Position numbers and translations under genes: made by a program
From: an uncultured Eubacteriales bacterium
GTDB taxonomy: Bacteria; Bacillota; Clostridia; Lachnospirales; Lachnospiraceae
DNA: 14,615 nt
Assembly (NCBI GenBank): GCA_900321505.1
Contig: ONWK01000337.1
Coordinates: forward strand, 1-14,615
Direction of reading: 5' to 3'
The notes under the pieces: model-generated
Told to the model about the DNA's origin: nothing
What the model saw: the letters and a program-made list of their open reading frames with translations, nothing else
The model's database searches: none
Shown here: piece by piece, positions 7,364-13,420 of the stretch
Layout of the letters: each line of letters begins with the position of its first letter
Numbering within the stretch: the stretch's first letter is position 1

Positions 7364-9027
7364 CTGTCTGTCCTCTTTTCTGATATCATCTTTAGATAGC
7401 CGGCCGTCTTCTCGGCCACATGTATTCCGTCCACTGCGGCAGACATGATGCCGCCGGCATATCCCGCACCCTCTCCGCAGGGAAATATCCCCGGATGCTC
7501 CACAGCCTGAAGCTCATCATTACGGATCATCCTTACGGGTGAAGAGGTTCTGCTTTCTATTCCGGACAGCACAGCATCCGGCATATCAAATCCCGGCAGC
7601 TCCTTTGCGAAAACCGGAACAGCCTCTATTATAGCATGAGAAAGCATTTCAGGTAAACCTTTACGAAGATTTGCGGGAGTATATTCTCCTTTTATCTGAG
7701 GTTCCACACTTACCATGCCTTCTGAAGCCCTGTCATTACAGAAATCCTCCCAGCGCTGAACAGGTACCCTGCCGTCTCCGAGGCTGTGAAAACGCTGTTC
7801 CAGCTCCCGCTGGAATGCAACGGCATCCATGGGCTCATCACCGGGAATATCCTCCGGAAGTATATTTACAACCAGCGCACTGTTGGAATTCTTTCCGCTG
7901 CGGCCGCTGTAGCTCATGCCGTTGACTACAGTCCCTGACTTCTCGGTCGACGCATTTACCACGTATCCTCCGGGACACATACAGAAGGAAAAAACCGCTC
8001 TTCCCGAAGAAGTATGACAGGTAAGCTTATAATCCGCAGCCGGAAGATGCAGTTCATCCGTAGCATTTCCGTATCTTAAATGATCTATCATTTCCCTGGG
8101 ATGCTCTATCCTGAGCCCCATGGCAAATGGCTTCTGCTCCATCATGAGGCCAAATTCACCCAGCATCCCAAAAGTATCCCTTGCACTGTGTCCTATGGCC
8201 GGTATTACTGCGGGCGTAGTAATAATAAGAGCGTCATCTTCGCCGTCTTGTTTACATAACTTTTTTATGGTTAATTTATACTGACTGTGACCTTTTTCTC
8301 CGGCTTCAATCTCTTCAATACCACAAAGCTGATGAGAAAAATGTATCTCTCCCCCCAGCTCCGTGATCTCTTTTCTCATATTCTGCATGATGCCATACAA
8401 CACATCTGTTCCTATATGCGGTTTGGCATCATATGTTATCTCTTCCGGCGCACCGAACCGGTGAAAGGTATCCAGCACCAGCTTCTGCGCCCCGTCCTTA
8501 TCCTTATTCCCGGTGTAAAGCTTGCCGTCGGAAAAGGTTCCTGCTCCACCCTCGCCGAAGGACACATTGCTTTCCGTATCAAGAATACCTGTTTCCCAGA
8601 AATGCTCCACATCCTTTTTCCTTTGCTCTACCTCCTTACCTCTTTCGATAAGGATGGGCCTGAAACCGGCTCTCGCCAGCATCAGTCCTGCAAAGTATCC
8701 GGCAGGGCCGGTACCTATGATCACAGGACGGCTTTCTTCTGCAGGGCCATCATTATTCTGCACCGGAAAAGCATATTTGCGCTCATTAGTTAACATAATA
8801 TTTTTATTGTGAACTCTTCGCATTATCTGCTTTTCTTCTTCCGGTGAAAACCCCGTCACAGCAGCGGAAATATGATAATGGATCTGCTCCCGGTTCCTTG
8901 CATCCAGAGAACGCCTCAGGATCTTCACCTCCGGCAGGGATCTGCATTTAAGTATCTTCTCACAATACTCAGTCAGGTCCTTTTTCCTATAAGTGACCGG
9001 AAGCTTTATATTCTGAACAGTTATCAT
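7360..9027 (-). CDS. FAD-dependent oxidoreductase, COG2509 family
   Basis: Flavoprotein of about 555 residues in the NAD(P)/FAD-dependent dehydrogenase group COG2509; the physiological substrate is unknown. An N-terminal domain of about 100 residues, with a ferredoxin-like or RNA-binding-like look, precedes the Rossmann motif IIGTGPAGYFAG (103-114) and the ribose-binding acid in LIERG (126-130). SFGEGGAGTFSDGKLYT (156-172) and the FAD-closing segment CGEGAGYAGGIMSAAVDG (517-534) are typical of the family. Several cysteines (Cys337, Cys349, Cys351) lie in the middle domain. AGAGG sits 8 nt before the ATG, 2 nt after the HI0933-family gene, and the stop overlaps the proB start by 4 nt. It contains two dif-like motif copies (8249-8276 and 8788-8815), encoding residues near 251-260 and 71-81. 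Confidence 0.93.
   Translation of the reverse strand: MITVQNIKLPVTYRKKDLTEYCEKILKCRSLPEVKILRRSLDARNREQIHYHISAAVTGFSPEEEKQIMRRVHNKNIMLTNERKYAFPVQNNDGPAEESRPVIIGTGPAGYFAGLMLARAGFRPILIERGKEVEQRKKDVEHFWETGILDTESNVSFGEGGAGTFSDGKLYTGNKDKDGAQKLVLDTFHRFGAPEEITYDAKPHIGTDVLYGIMQNMRKEITELGGEIHFSHQLCGIEEIEAGEKGHSQYKLTIKKLCKQDGEDDALIITTPAVIPAIGHSARDTFGMLGEFGLMMEQKPFAMGLRIEHPREMIDHLRYGNATDELHLPAADYKLTCHTSSGRAVFSFCMCPGGYVVNASTEKSGTVVNGMSYSGRSGKNSNSALVVNILPEDIPGDEPMDAVAFQRELEQRFHSLGDGRVPVQRWEDFCNDRASEGMVSVEPQIKGEYTPANLRKGLPEMLSHAIIEAVPVFAKELPGFDMPDAVLSGIESRTSSPVRMIRNDELQAVEHPGIFPCGEGAGYAGGIMSAAVDGIHVAEKTAGYLKMISEKRTDR
8249..8276 (-). repeat. dif-like 28-bp motif, copy 3 (inside the COG2509 gene, shifted reading frame)
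   Basis: On the minus strand this reads left arm AATTAACCATA, centre AAAAAG, right arm TTATGTAAACA. The right arm matches the B. subtilis dif right arm at 10 of 11. It is translated in a different frame from copies 1 and 2 (here it encodes LTIKKLCK, there V-x-x-K-N-x-M-L-T), so the shared sequence is not explained by a shared peptide. Confidence 0.6.
8788..8815 (-). repeat. dif-like 28-bp motif, copy 2 (inside the COG2509 gene)
   Basis: On the minus strand this reads left arm AGTTCACAATA, centre AAAATA, right arm TTATGTTAACT. The right arm is identical to that of copy 1. It encodes VHNKNIMLT, similar to VNLKNVMLT of copy 1 although the two proteins are unrelated. It lies 539 bp from copy 3 in the same orientation. 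Confidence 0.6.
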
Positions 9028-9029
9028 GC

Positions 9030-10277
9030 CTATATCCTCTGCCCTGCTCTGAGACCGCTTATAAGGGCAAACATCAGATTATATCCTCCGCAGCGCCCGG
9101 TAACGTTGCACAACTCTCCGGTCACGGCAATCCTCGGCTCCCTTCGGACCTGCATGGTATCGGGACTGAGGATATGAGTTTTAACTCCGCCGCGCGAAGC
9201 CTGCTCCGAGCCTTTCTTCTTTCCGGTAATACTCAGCCTCCAGTCCTTTATATTTCCTATAAGGCTTAAAAGCTCTTCGTCATCAAATTCCGCAGCCGGT
9301 TTTTTGATCCTGTCATTTCCGAAATGTTCTTTCATGAAGAATGCGCAGAGCTTCTCATGCAGCAGACCGTTAAATGTACCGAACAGACTTCTCTTCTGAT
9401 CCTGCTGACGGATAAAGCGCAGTACATCTTCATTCTTATCCCATTCAGGAAGCAGATCTATGGAAATGGACTCATTCCCCTGCACCATGGTTGAAAGATT
9501 GAATACCGCAATACCGGAAATGCCGTAATCAGTCAGCTGAAGTTCTCCGGATTCAGTAAGATCTTCATTAAAATCACGACGGTCTATGGAAAGACCAAGC
9601 CGAAGAACCGCTCTGGTCCTTACTCCTGCAAGCTCGCTGACATCCTCTTTAACGGTAAGCGGACAGAGTGCAGGTTCAAAGGGCATATAAGGCAGACCCA
9701 GATCATCAAGTATACTGCAGAGCTTATCCTCCTTCGCCGCCCCCAGGGAGTCCCCCGCCGGACTTCCGGCTGAAAGAACCAGCCTGTTGCACACATACTC
9801 GACATTTCCGTCCTTAGGTGAAACCGCATGAAGCCTGAAACCACCCTCTGCAGTACGTTCCACGCTTTCCAGTTCATTTTCATATTTTATCCTGACGCCC
9901 GCAAGAACAGCCGCATCCTTCAGCGCCCATACCACTGAAGAAGCCTGAAGGCTCTGGGGATACAGATATCCGTCCTTATCGGTAAGAGGTATGCCAAGCT
10001 GCTCCAGATAACGCTTCAGCATGGCCGCCGATCCCGAATTTACAACCCTTGAAGCAAAGCCGTCCCCGTAATATGACGAAGCGGAAAGAACGGCATTTGC
10101 TATGTTGCACCTGCCGTTTCCCGTTGCATAGAGCTTCCGTCCGCTCTTCTTATTCTGCTCCAAAAGGAGGGTAGTATATCCCCTTTTTGCAAGTTCTGAC
10201 GCGCAAACGAGGCCGGATGCTCCGGCCCCGATAACACAGGCGTCATATACCTTTTCGATTGATATTTTACTCTTCAC
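9030..10277 (-). CDS. HI0933-family flavoprotein (aminoacetone oxidase family FAD-binding enzyme)
   Basis: FAD enzyme of the HI0933/BaiN/YhiN family; the in vivo reaction is not settled. With the start chosen here it has 415 residues. The Rossmann loop GAGASG is at 17-22, the family hallmark GRKLYATGNGRCN at 47-59, LTDYGISGIAVFNLS at about 248-262, and the closing region GELCNVTGRCGGYNLMFAL at 387-405. Start choice: a longer frame opens with TTG at 10307, adding a basic ten-residue tail that only mirrors the acidic end of the preceding gene in another frame. The GTG at 10277 has GAGG 6 nt upstream and places the Rossmann fold near the N-terminus, as expected. It overlaps the DUF3048 gene by 11 nt and ends 2 nt before the COG2509 flavoprotein, so two flavoproteins are made side by side. 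Confidence 0.9.
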   Translation of the reverse strand: MKSKISIEKVYDACVIGAGASGLVCASELAKRGYTTLLLEQNKKSGRKLYATGNGRCNIANAVLSASSYYGDGFASRVVNSGSAAMLKRYLEQLGIPLTDKDGYLYPQSLQASSVVWALKDAAVLAGVRIKYENELESVERTAEGGFRLHAVSPKDGNVEYVCNRLVLSAGSPAGDSLGAAKEDKLCSILDDLGLPYMPFEPALCPLTVKEDVSELAGVRTRAVLRLGLSIDRRDFNEDLTESGELQLTDYGISGIAVFNLSTMVQGNESISIDLLPEWDKNEDVLRFIRQQDQKRSLFGTFNGLLHEKLCAFFMKEHFGNDRIKKPAAEFDDEELLSLIGNIKDWRLSITGKKKGSEQASRGGVKTHILSPDTMQVRREPRIAVTGELCNVTGRCGGYNLMFALISGLRAGQRI

Positions 10278-11394
10278 TCTCTTCCTCTTCTTCTGCCTTA
10301 GCCTCAAATGTTATGCCGGTTGAACTCAGACTCTCATCAAAAACCTCGATCCATGTCTTCCCCGGGTTCAACTTCAGTTCCTCGCCGTTTTCGGTATACC
10401 ATTTCGTGGTATTTTTTTCATATTTCCACGTTACATGGATCATCTTTCCGCCAGTACAGTAATATCCTTTTCCGGAGCCCTTCCAGTCAACATCCAGACT
10501 TCCCTCCGAATCATAGCCTTCAAGCTCCTTATATTCCACCAGCTGTATCAGTATATTGTCACACCATATATGATAACCGTCCTGATAATCCCTGTGTCTC
10601 AGGCCAAACTGGAAACGGTAGTATACCTCATCCTCTTCATCATATTCATACCAGGGCCTGTTATAAAAATATGGTATGGTGACGACCTCCGCCACCTGTC
10701 CTTCTATAGGAGTGAATTCCTCCCTGAACTTATGATTCTCAGTATAATATGAATGATGAGTTTTGGAAAAGCCCTTCTCATCGATCTGAGCATCTATCAG
10801 CGAAGGGGTGGTATATGCATTATGCGGTGCAAACCGGGAATCATCCCTGTTGAGTCCCGGATCACGTATCAGATCGATAAAATCCAGATGCGGATACTTT
10901 GTTTCGTAAAGATCGTTTTCATTAGCATAATCCGACGCCCCGCAGAAAACATGGATGGCATCATATTCAACCGCCTTGCGGTCAAAATAATGCAGATCCG
11001 AACGGATAGGCAAAAACTTTTCCACCTCATCATACCTTGTGAAAATGGGCATCAGACGTGTTGTATTCCCTTCAGACAGCATCTCATATACGATATCCGC
11101 ATACAGAATACCATATTGCGGTATGGACGATTCCGTATTTTCATACACCACGGAAATGGGACGCTTATACAGATACTTCTTATCTATCCAGGTTCCGGTA
11201 AGGGGATTTTCAACCTTGCCGTCCCTGATCATAGTCACCGCCCTCGGATCAGTGATCATGGGAGTCTCAGTAACGCTCAGCTCCGCAGAAGGCAGTTCAG
11301 GCTCCTCATCCGCATCTCCTGAGGCGCCGCATCCGGTAAGCAGCATGGATAAACCAAGTACCATTGCAGCCGCTTTATATAAGATCTTACGCAT
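10267..11394 (-). CDS. DUF3048 domain-containing lipoprotein (YerB-like)
   Basis: Predicted membrane-anchored extracellular lipoprotein of unknown function. A short basic start, a hydrophobic stretch and the lipobox L-T-G-C give a lipidated cysteine at residue 22 (from the ATG chosen here). An acidic linker follows, and then the DUF3048 domain (about 60-355) with NPLTG, RPISVVYEN, ADIVYEMLSEGNTTRLMPIF and the C-terminal YYCTGGKMIHVTWKY block, which recall B. subtilis YerB. It ends in an acidic tail (EEEEESEE) whose codons supply the ribosome binding site of the next gene. Two ATG codons are close (11400 and 11394). The first has no spacing from its only purine run, while the second has AAGAG 6 nt upstream and is preferred. 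It overlaps ybeY by 8 nt. Confidence 0.9.
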   Translation of the reverse strand: MRKILYKAAAMVLGLSMLLTGCGASGDADEEPELPSAELSVTETPMITDPRAVTMIRDGKVENPLTGTWIDKKYLYKRPISVVYENTESSIPQYGILYADIVYEMLSEGNTTRLMPIFTRYDEVEKFLPIRSDLHYFDRKAVEYDAIHVFCGASDYANENDLYETKYPHLDFIDLIRDPGLNRDDSRFAPHNAYTTPSLIDAQIDEKGFSKTHHSYYTENHKFREEFTPIEGQVAEVVTIPYFYNRPWYEYDEEDEVYYRFQFGLRHRDYQDGYHIWCDNILIQLVEYKELEGYDSEGSLDVDWKGSGKGYYCTGGKMIHVTWKYEKNTTKWYTENGEELKLNPGKTWIEVFDESLSSTGITFEAKAEEEEESEE

Positions 11395-11905
11395 TTTCAT
11401 CTCTTACGTATCCCTTTTTCAGCAATATCTCTTCCTGCATGCGTTCCATTTCCAACCGTTCAGCATCCTCCATATGATCATAACCGAACAGATGAAGCAT
11501 GCTGTGAGCCGTGAGAAATGCGATCTCCCTCTTCAGACTATGTCCGTATTCTTCAGCCTGGGCCATGGCACGATCCAGCGAAATAACGATATCCCCCAGC
11601 AAAAGCTCACCGGAATCAGGTTCGAAGCAGCCTATATCCTCATTTTCCAGAAAAGCAAAATCACCCGCCGTCACATATTCCAGCATGGGAAATGAAAGAA
11701 CATCCGTAACCCTGTCTATATCCCTCTGCTCCCTGTTCAGCACACGTATCTCATCATCCGTAACAAATGTAACCTCTACCTGGCATTCATAAGGACAATC
11801 CACATATGAGACCGCTTCATCAACAACATCACGGACTATCTTCTCCATTTCATCGATGGAAAGCGGGCAGCTTTTCCCATATTCATCTGTAATAAAACAG
11901 GACAT
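11387..11905 (-). CDS. ybeY: rRNA maturation RNase YbeY
   Basis: Single-strand-specific metallo-endoribonuclease involved in 16S rRNA 3'-end maturation and ribosome quality control. The 172 residues carry the zinc-binding H-x3-H-x5-H signature HSMLHLFGYDH with His134, His138 and His144. The family element R-D-x-D-x-x-TDVLSFP (61-73) and GDIVISLDRA (104-113) are also present. A small insertion rich in acidic residues (about 76-100) separates the last two, as in many Clostridia. GGGGAG lies 8 nt before the ATG. It is the first gene of the ten-gene minus-strand run and has its own promoter just upstream, although phoH, its usual neighbour, precedes it by 86 nt. Confidence 0.97.
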   Translation of the reverse strand: MSCFITDEYGKSCPLSIDEMEKIVRDVVDEAVSYVDCPYECQVEVTFVTDDEIRVLNREQRDIDRVTDVLSFPMLEYVTAGDFAFLENEDIGCFEPDSGELLLGDIVISLDRAMAQAEEYGHSLKREIAFLTAHSMLHLFGYDHMEDAERLEMERMQEEILLKKGYVRDENA

Positions 11906-11941
11906 AATATCTTCTCCCCTGATAAATGCAAAATCAGTACT

Positions 11942-11970
11942 ATTCTATCACAGAAATCCTGTTTTGTTAA
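11942..11970 (-). promoter_or_regulatory. Vegetative-type promoter for the ybeY operon
   Basis: On the minus strand, TTAACA (11965-11970) and TAGAAT (11942-11947) are separated by 17 nt. Each matches the sigma-A consensus hexamer at 5 of 6. TG one base before the -10 (TGA-TAGAAT) makes it an extended -10 promoter. The expected transcript start near 11935 gives a leader of about 30 nt. It is the only convincing promoter found for the ten genes that follow. Confidence 0.7.
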
Positions 11971-11975
11971 GGATT
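11955..11975. other. Small inverted repeat over the -35 of the ybeY promoter
   Basis: AATCCT (11955-11960) and AGGATT (11970-11975) pair around a 9-nt loop and enclose most of the -35 hexamer. It also lies 16 nt past the phoH stop and is followed on the minus strand by a short T-rich stretch. It could be a weak phoH terminator, an operator or chance. Confidence 0.3.
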
Positions 11976-11991
11976 AACGCCGTCCGCGTCA

Positions 11992-12993
11992 TCACTTTTT
12001 TTCCTGCGGTCGGGTATGGTGCGGTCTTGATCCGGCCTGCTTCTTATCATAGTTCTCATAAGCCTCTACGATCTTCTGCACCAGAGGATGTCTGACTACA
12101 TCCTTTGATGTAAGCTCGCAGACAGCTATGCCTTCTATGCCCTTTACCACCTTAAGCGCAACATCCAGGCCGCTCAGGGTATCCTTCGCAAGGTCCTTCT
12201 GGCTGGCATCACCGGTGATGATAGCCTTTGAACCAAAGCCTATGCGGGTAAGGAACATTTTCATCTGCGCCGCCGTGGTATTCTGTGCCTCATCCAGCAC
12301 TATAAATGCATTATCCAGTGTACGTCCGCGCATATATGCAAGAGGCGCAACCTCTATGAGTCCCTTTTCCATATTTTTCTGGAACTGCTCACCCCCCATG
12401 ATGTCATAAAGCGCATCATAAAGAGGTCTCAGATACGGATCTATCTTGGACTGCAGATCCCCGGGCAGAAAACCGAGACGTTCCCCGGCCTCTATGGCAG
12501 GACGCGTAAGAATGATCCTTTCCACTTCATTTTTCTTAAATGCAGTGATAGCCTTGGCCATGGCAAGATAGGTCTTACCCGTACCGGCGGGACCAGTACC
12601 GAAAACGATCATATTCTTATCAATCGCTTCCACATAATTCCTCTGTCCGAAGGTCTTGGGCTTTACCGGTCTTCCGCTGATGCTGTGGCAGATAACATCC
12701 TTATCCAGCTCCGAAAGCTGTTCTGCGCGTTCATCCATTACAAGTGAAATGGCATAATCCACGGACTGTTCCGTTATCTCATTTTTCTGTTCGGCCAGCT
12801 TTGCAAGGTCATAAAGAACACGTTCGGCCTTTTCAACCGCCCGTTCCTCCCCCGAGATCCTGAGCCTGTCATCCCTTACAACATAGCTTATGGAAAATGA
12901 TCTCTCGATCTTTCTTATATTCCTGTCAAACTGTCCGAAAACCGTCTGCATGCTTCCTGCCGGAAGCTGAATGTCTTTTTCTATGTAGCCCAT
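11992..12993 (-). CDS. phoH: PhoH family ATPase
   Basis: P-loop ATPase of the PhoH family, which is usually beside ybeY and is thought to act in RNA or ribosome metabolism; its exact role is unsettled. The 333 residues have an N-terminal KH-like segment (about 1-70) and the PhoH ATPase domain (about 105-315). Walker A is GTGPAGTGKT (132-141), Walker B is IVLDEAQN (231-238), with GDASQKDL (261-268) and SKDVVRHPLV (296-305) after it. The C-terminus is a short basic and polar tail. GAGG lies 7 nt before the ATG. It starts only about 60 nt past the rpsU terminator, where I see no strong promoter, so it may depend on read-through or a weak promoter. Confidence 0.96.
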   Translation of the reverse strand: MGYIEKDIQLPAGSMQTVFGQFDRNIRKIERSFSISYVVRDDRLRISGEERAVEKAERVLYDLAKLAEQKNEITEQSVDYAISLVMDERAEQLSELDKDVICHSISGRPVKPKTFGQRNYVEAIDKNMIVFGTGPAGTGKTYLAMAKAITAFKKNEVERIILTRPAIEAGERLGFLPGDLQSKIDPYLRPLYDALYDIMGGEQFQKNMEKGLIEVAPLAYMRGRTLDNAFIVLDEAQNTTAAQMKMFLTRIGFGSKAIITGDASQKDLAKDTLSGLDVALKVVKGIEGIAVCELTSKDVVRHPLVQKIVEAYENYDKKQAGSRPHHTRPQEKK

Positions 12994-13050
12994 GCTTTAC
13001 CCTCACTATGGCCGTAACGATGCCCGTCTGGCGCCCTTATCGCACACATT

Positions 13051-13082
13051 GTAAAAAGCACCTCAGGAAACCCTGAGGTGCT
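13051..13082 (-). terminator. Intrinsic terminator of rpsU
   Basis: An 11-bp perfect stem (13072-13082 paired with 13057-13067) closes a 4-nt loop. On the minus strand it is followed by a run of five T (13053-13057, the first overlapping the stem base). It begins 5 nt after the rpsU stop codon. This is a textbook rho-independent terminator and separates rpsU from phoH. Confidence 0.92.
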
Positions 13083-13087
13083 GATGA

Positions 13088-13267
13088 TTACTTATTGAAC
13101 TTACGCTTTCTTGCAGCCTCAGACTTTTTCTTCCGTCTTACTGAAGGCTTCTCGTAATGCTCTCTTTTACGAATTTCCTGTTGGATGCCTGCCTTTGCAC
13201 AGTTTCTCTTGAAACGGCGAAGCGCGCTGTCCAGTGTCTCATTCTCTTTTACCACTACGCTTGACAT
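13088..13267 (-). CDS. rpsU: 30S ribosomal protein bS21
   Basis: Small-subunit ribosomal protein S21, located near the 3' end of 16S rRNA and the anti-Shine-Dalgarno region. The protein has 59 residues, a normal length: MSSVVVKENETLDSALRRFK opens it, REHYEKPSVRRKKKSEAARK follows in the second half, and the C-terminus is highly basic. The frame is open for 24 more codons upstream, but that part lies across the promoter and leader, so the ATG at 13267 is the true start. Upstream is GGAGG followed by a G-run (13276-13282). It is a single-gene unit with its own promoter (13330-13358) and terminator (13051-13082). Confidence 0.97.
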   Translation of the reverse strand: MSSVVVKENETLDSALRRFKRNCAKAGIQQEIRKREHYEKPSVRRKKKSEAARKRKFNK

Positions 13268-13298
13268 GTCTTTATCCCCCCCTCCAGTCGTGGAATAG

Positions 13299-13322
13299 GT
13301 GTGCAATAATTTCGTGACACAC
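13299..13322 (-). promoter_or_regulatory. 5'-terminal hairpin in the rpsU leader
   Basis: In the transcript GUGUG (13318-13322) can pair with CACAC (13299-13303), extended by a U-G pair, around a loop of 12-14 nt. With the predicted transcript start near 13323 this stem would lie at the extreme 5' end of the mRNA. It may protect the message or take part in control by bS21; neither is shown by the sequence. Confidence 0.35.
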
Positions 13323-13329
13323 ATCCGAT

Positions 13330-13358
13330 ATTTAATCATAAGCTGTAATAAATGTCAA
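13330..13358 (-). promoter_or_regulatory. Strong vegetative-type promoter for rpsU
   Basis: On the minus strand a perfect -35 TTGACA (13353-13358) is followed 17 nt later by TTAAAT (13330-13335), with TG one base before the -10. The expected start near 13323 gives a leader of about 55 nt. A small inverted repeat, AGCAC and GTGCT (13358-13374), abuts the upstream side of the -35. The stretch from here to the HerA-type stop (13421) contains GC-rich partial hairpins but no clear terminator for that gene. Confidence 0.85.
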
Positions 13359-13420
13359 GCACTTTTTTGGTGCTGTACGGATACGGTTCCGATCCTGTCC
13401 GGAGCGCTCCCCGCCGGTTC

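Noticed and set aside
10278..10307. Longer N-terminus for the HI0933-family protein from a TTG at 10307.
   Set aside because: TTG is a rare start with no ribosome site there, and the added basic residues are just the alternate frame of the acidic tail of the preceding gene.
12994..13056. A promoter for phoH with GATAAG preceded by TG (extended -10 type).
   Set aside because: No acceptable -35 lies 16-18 nt upstream and the -10 matches at only 4 of 6, so I did not call it.
13268..13339. Longer N-terminus for bS21 across the open frame upstream.
   Set aside because: It would place the start within the -10 of the promoter; bS21 proteins start at MSS-V-V-type sequence with normal length from 13267.
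13358..13374. AGCAC/GTGCT inverted repeat as terminator of the HerA-type gene.
   Set aside because: The stem is only 5 bp, the loop is A-rich on the transcribed strand, and no T-run follows; it overlaps the edge of the rpsU -35 instead.
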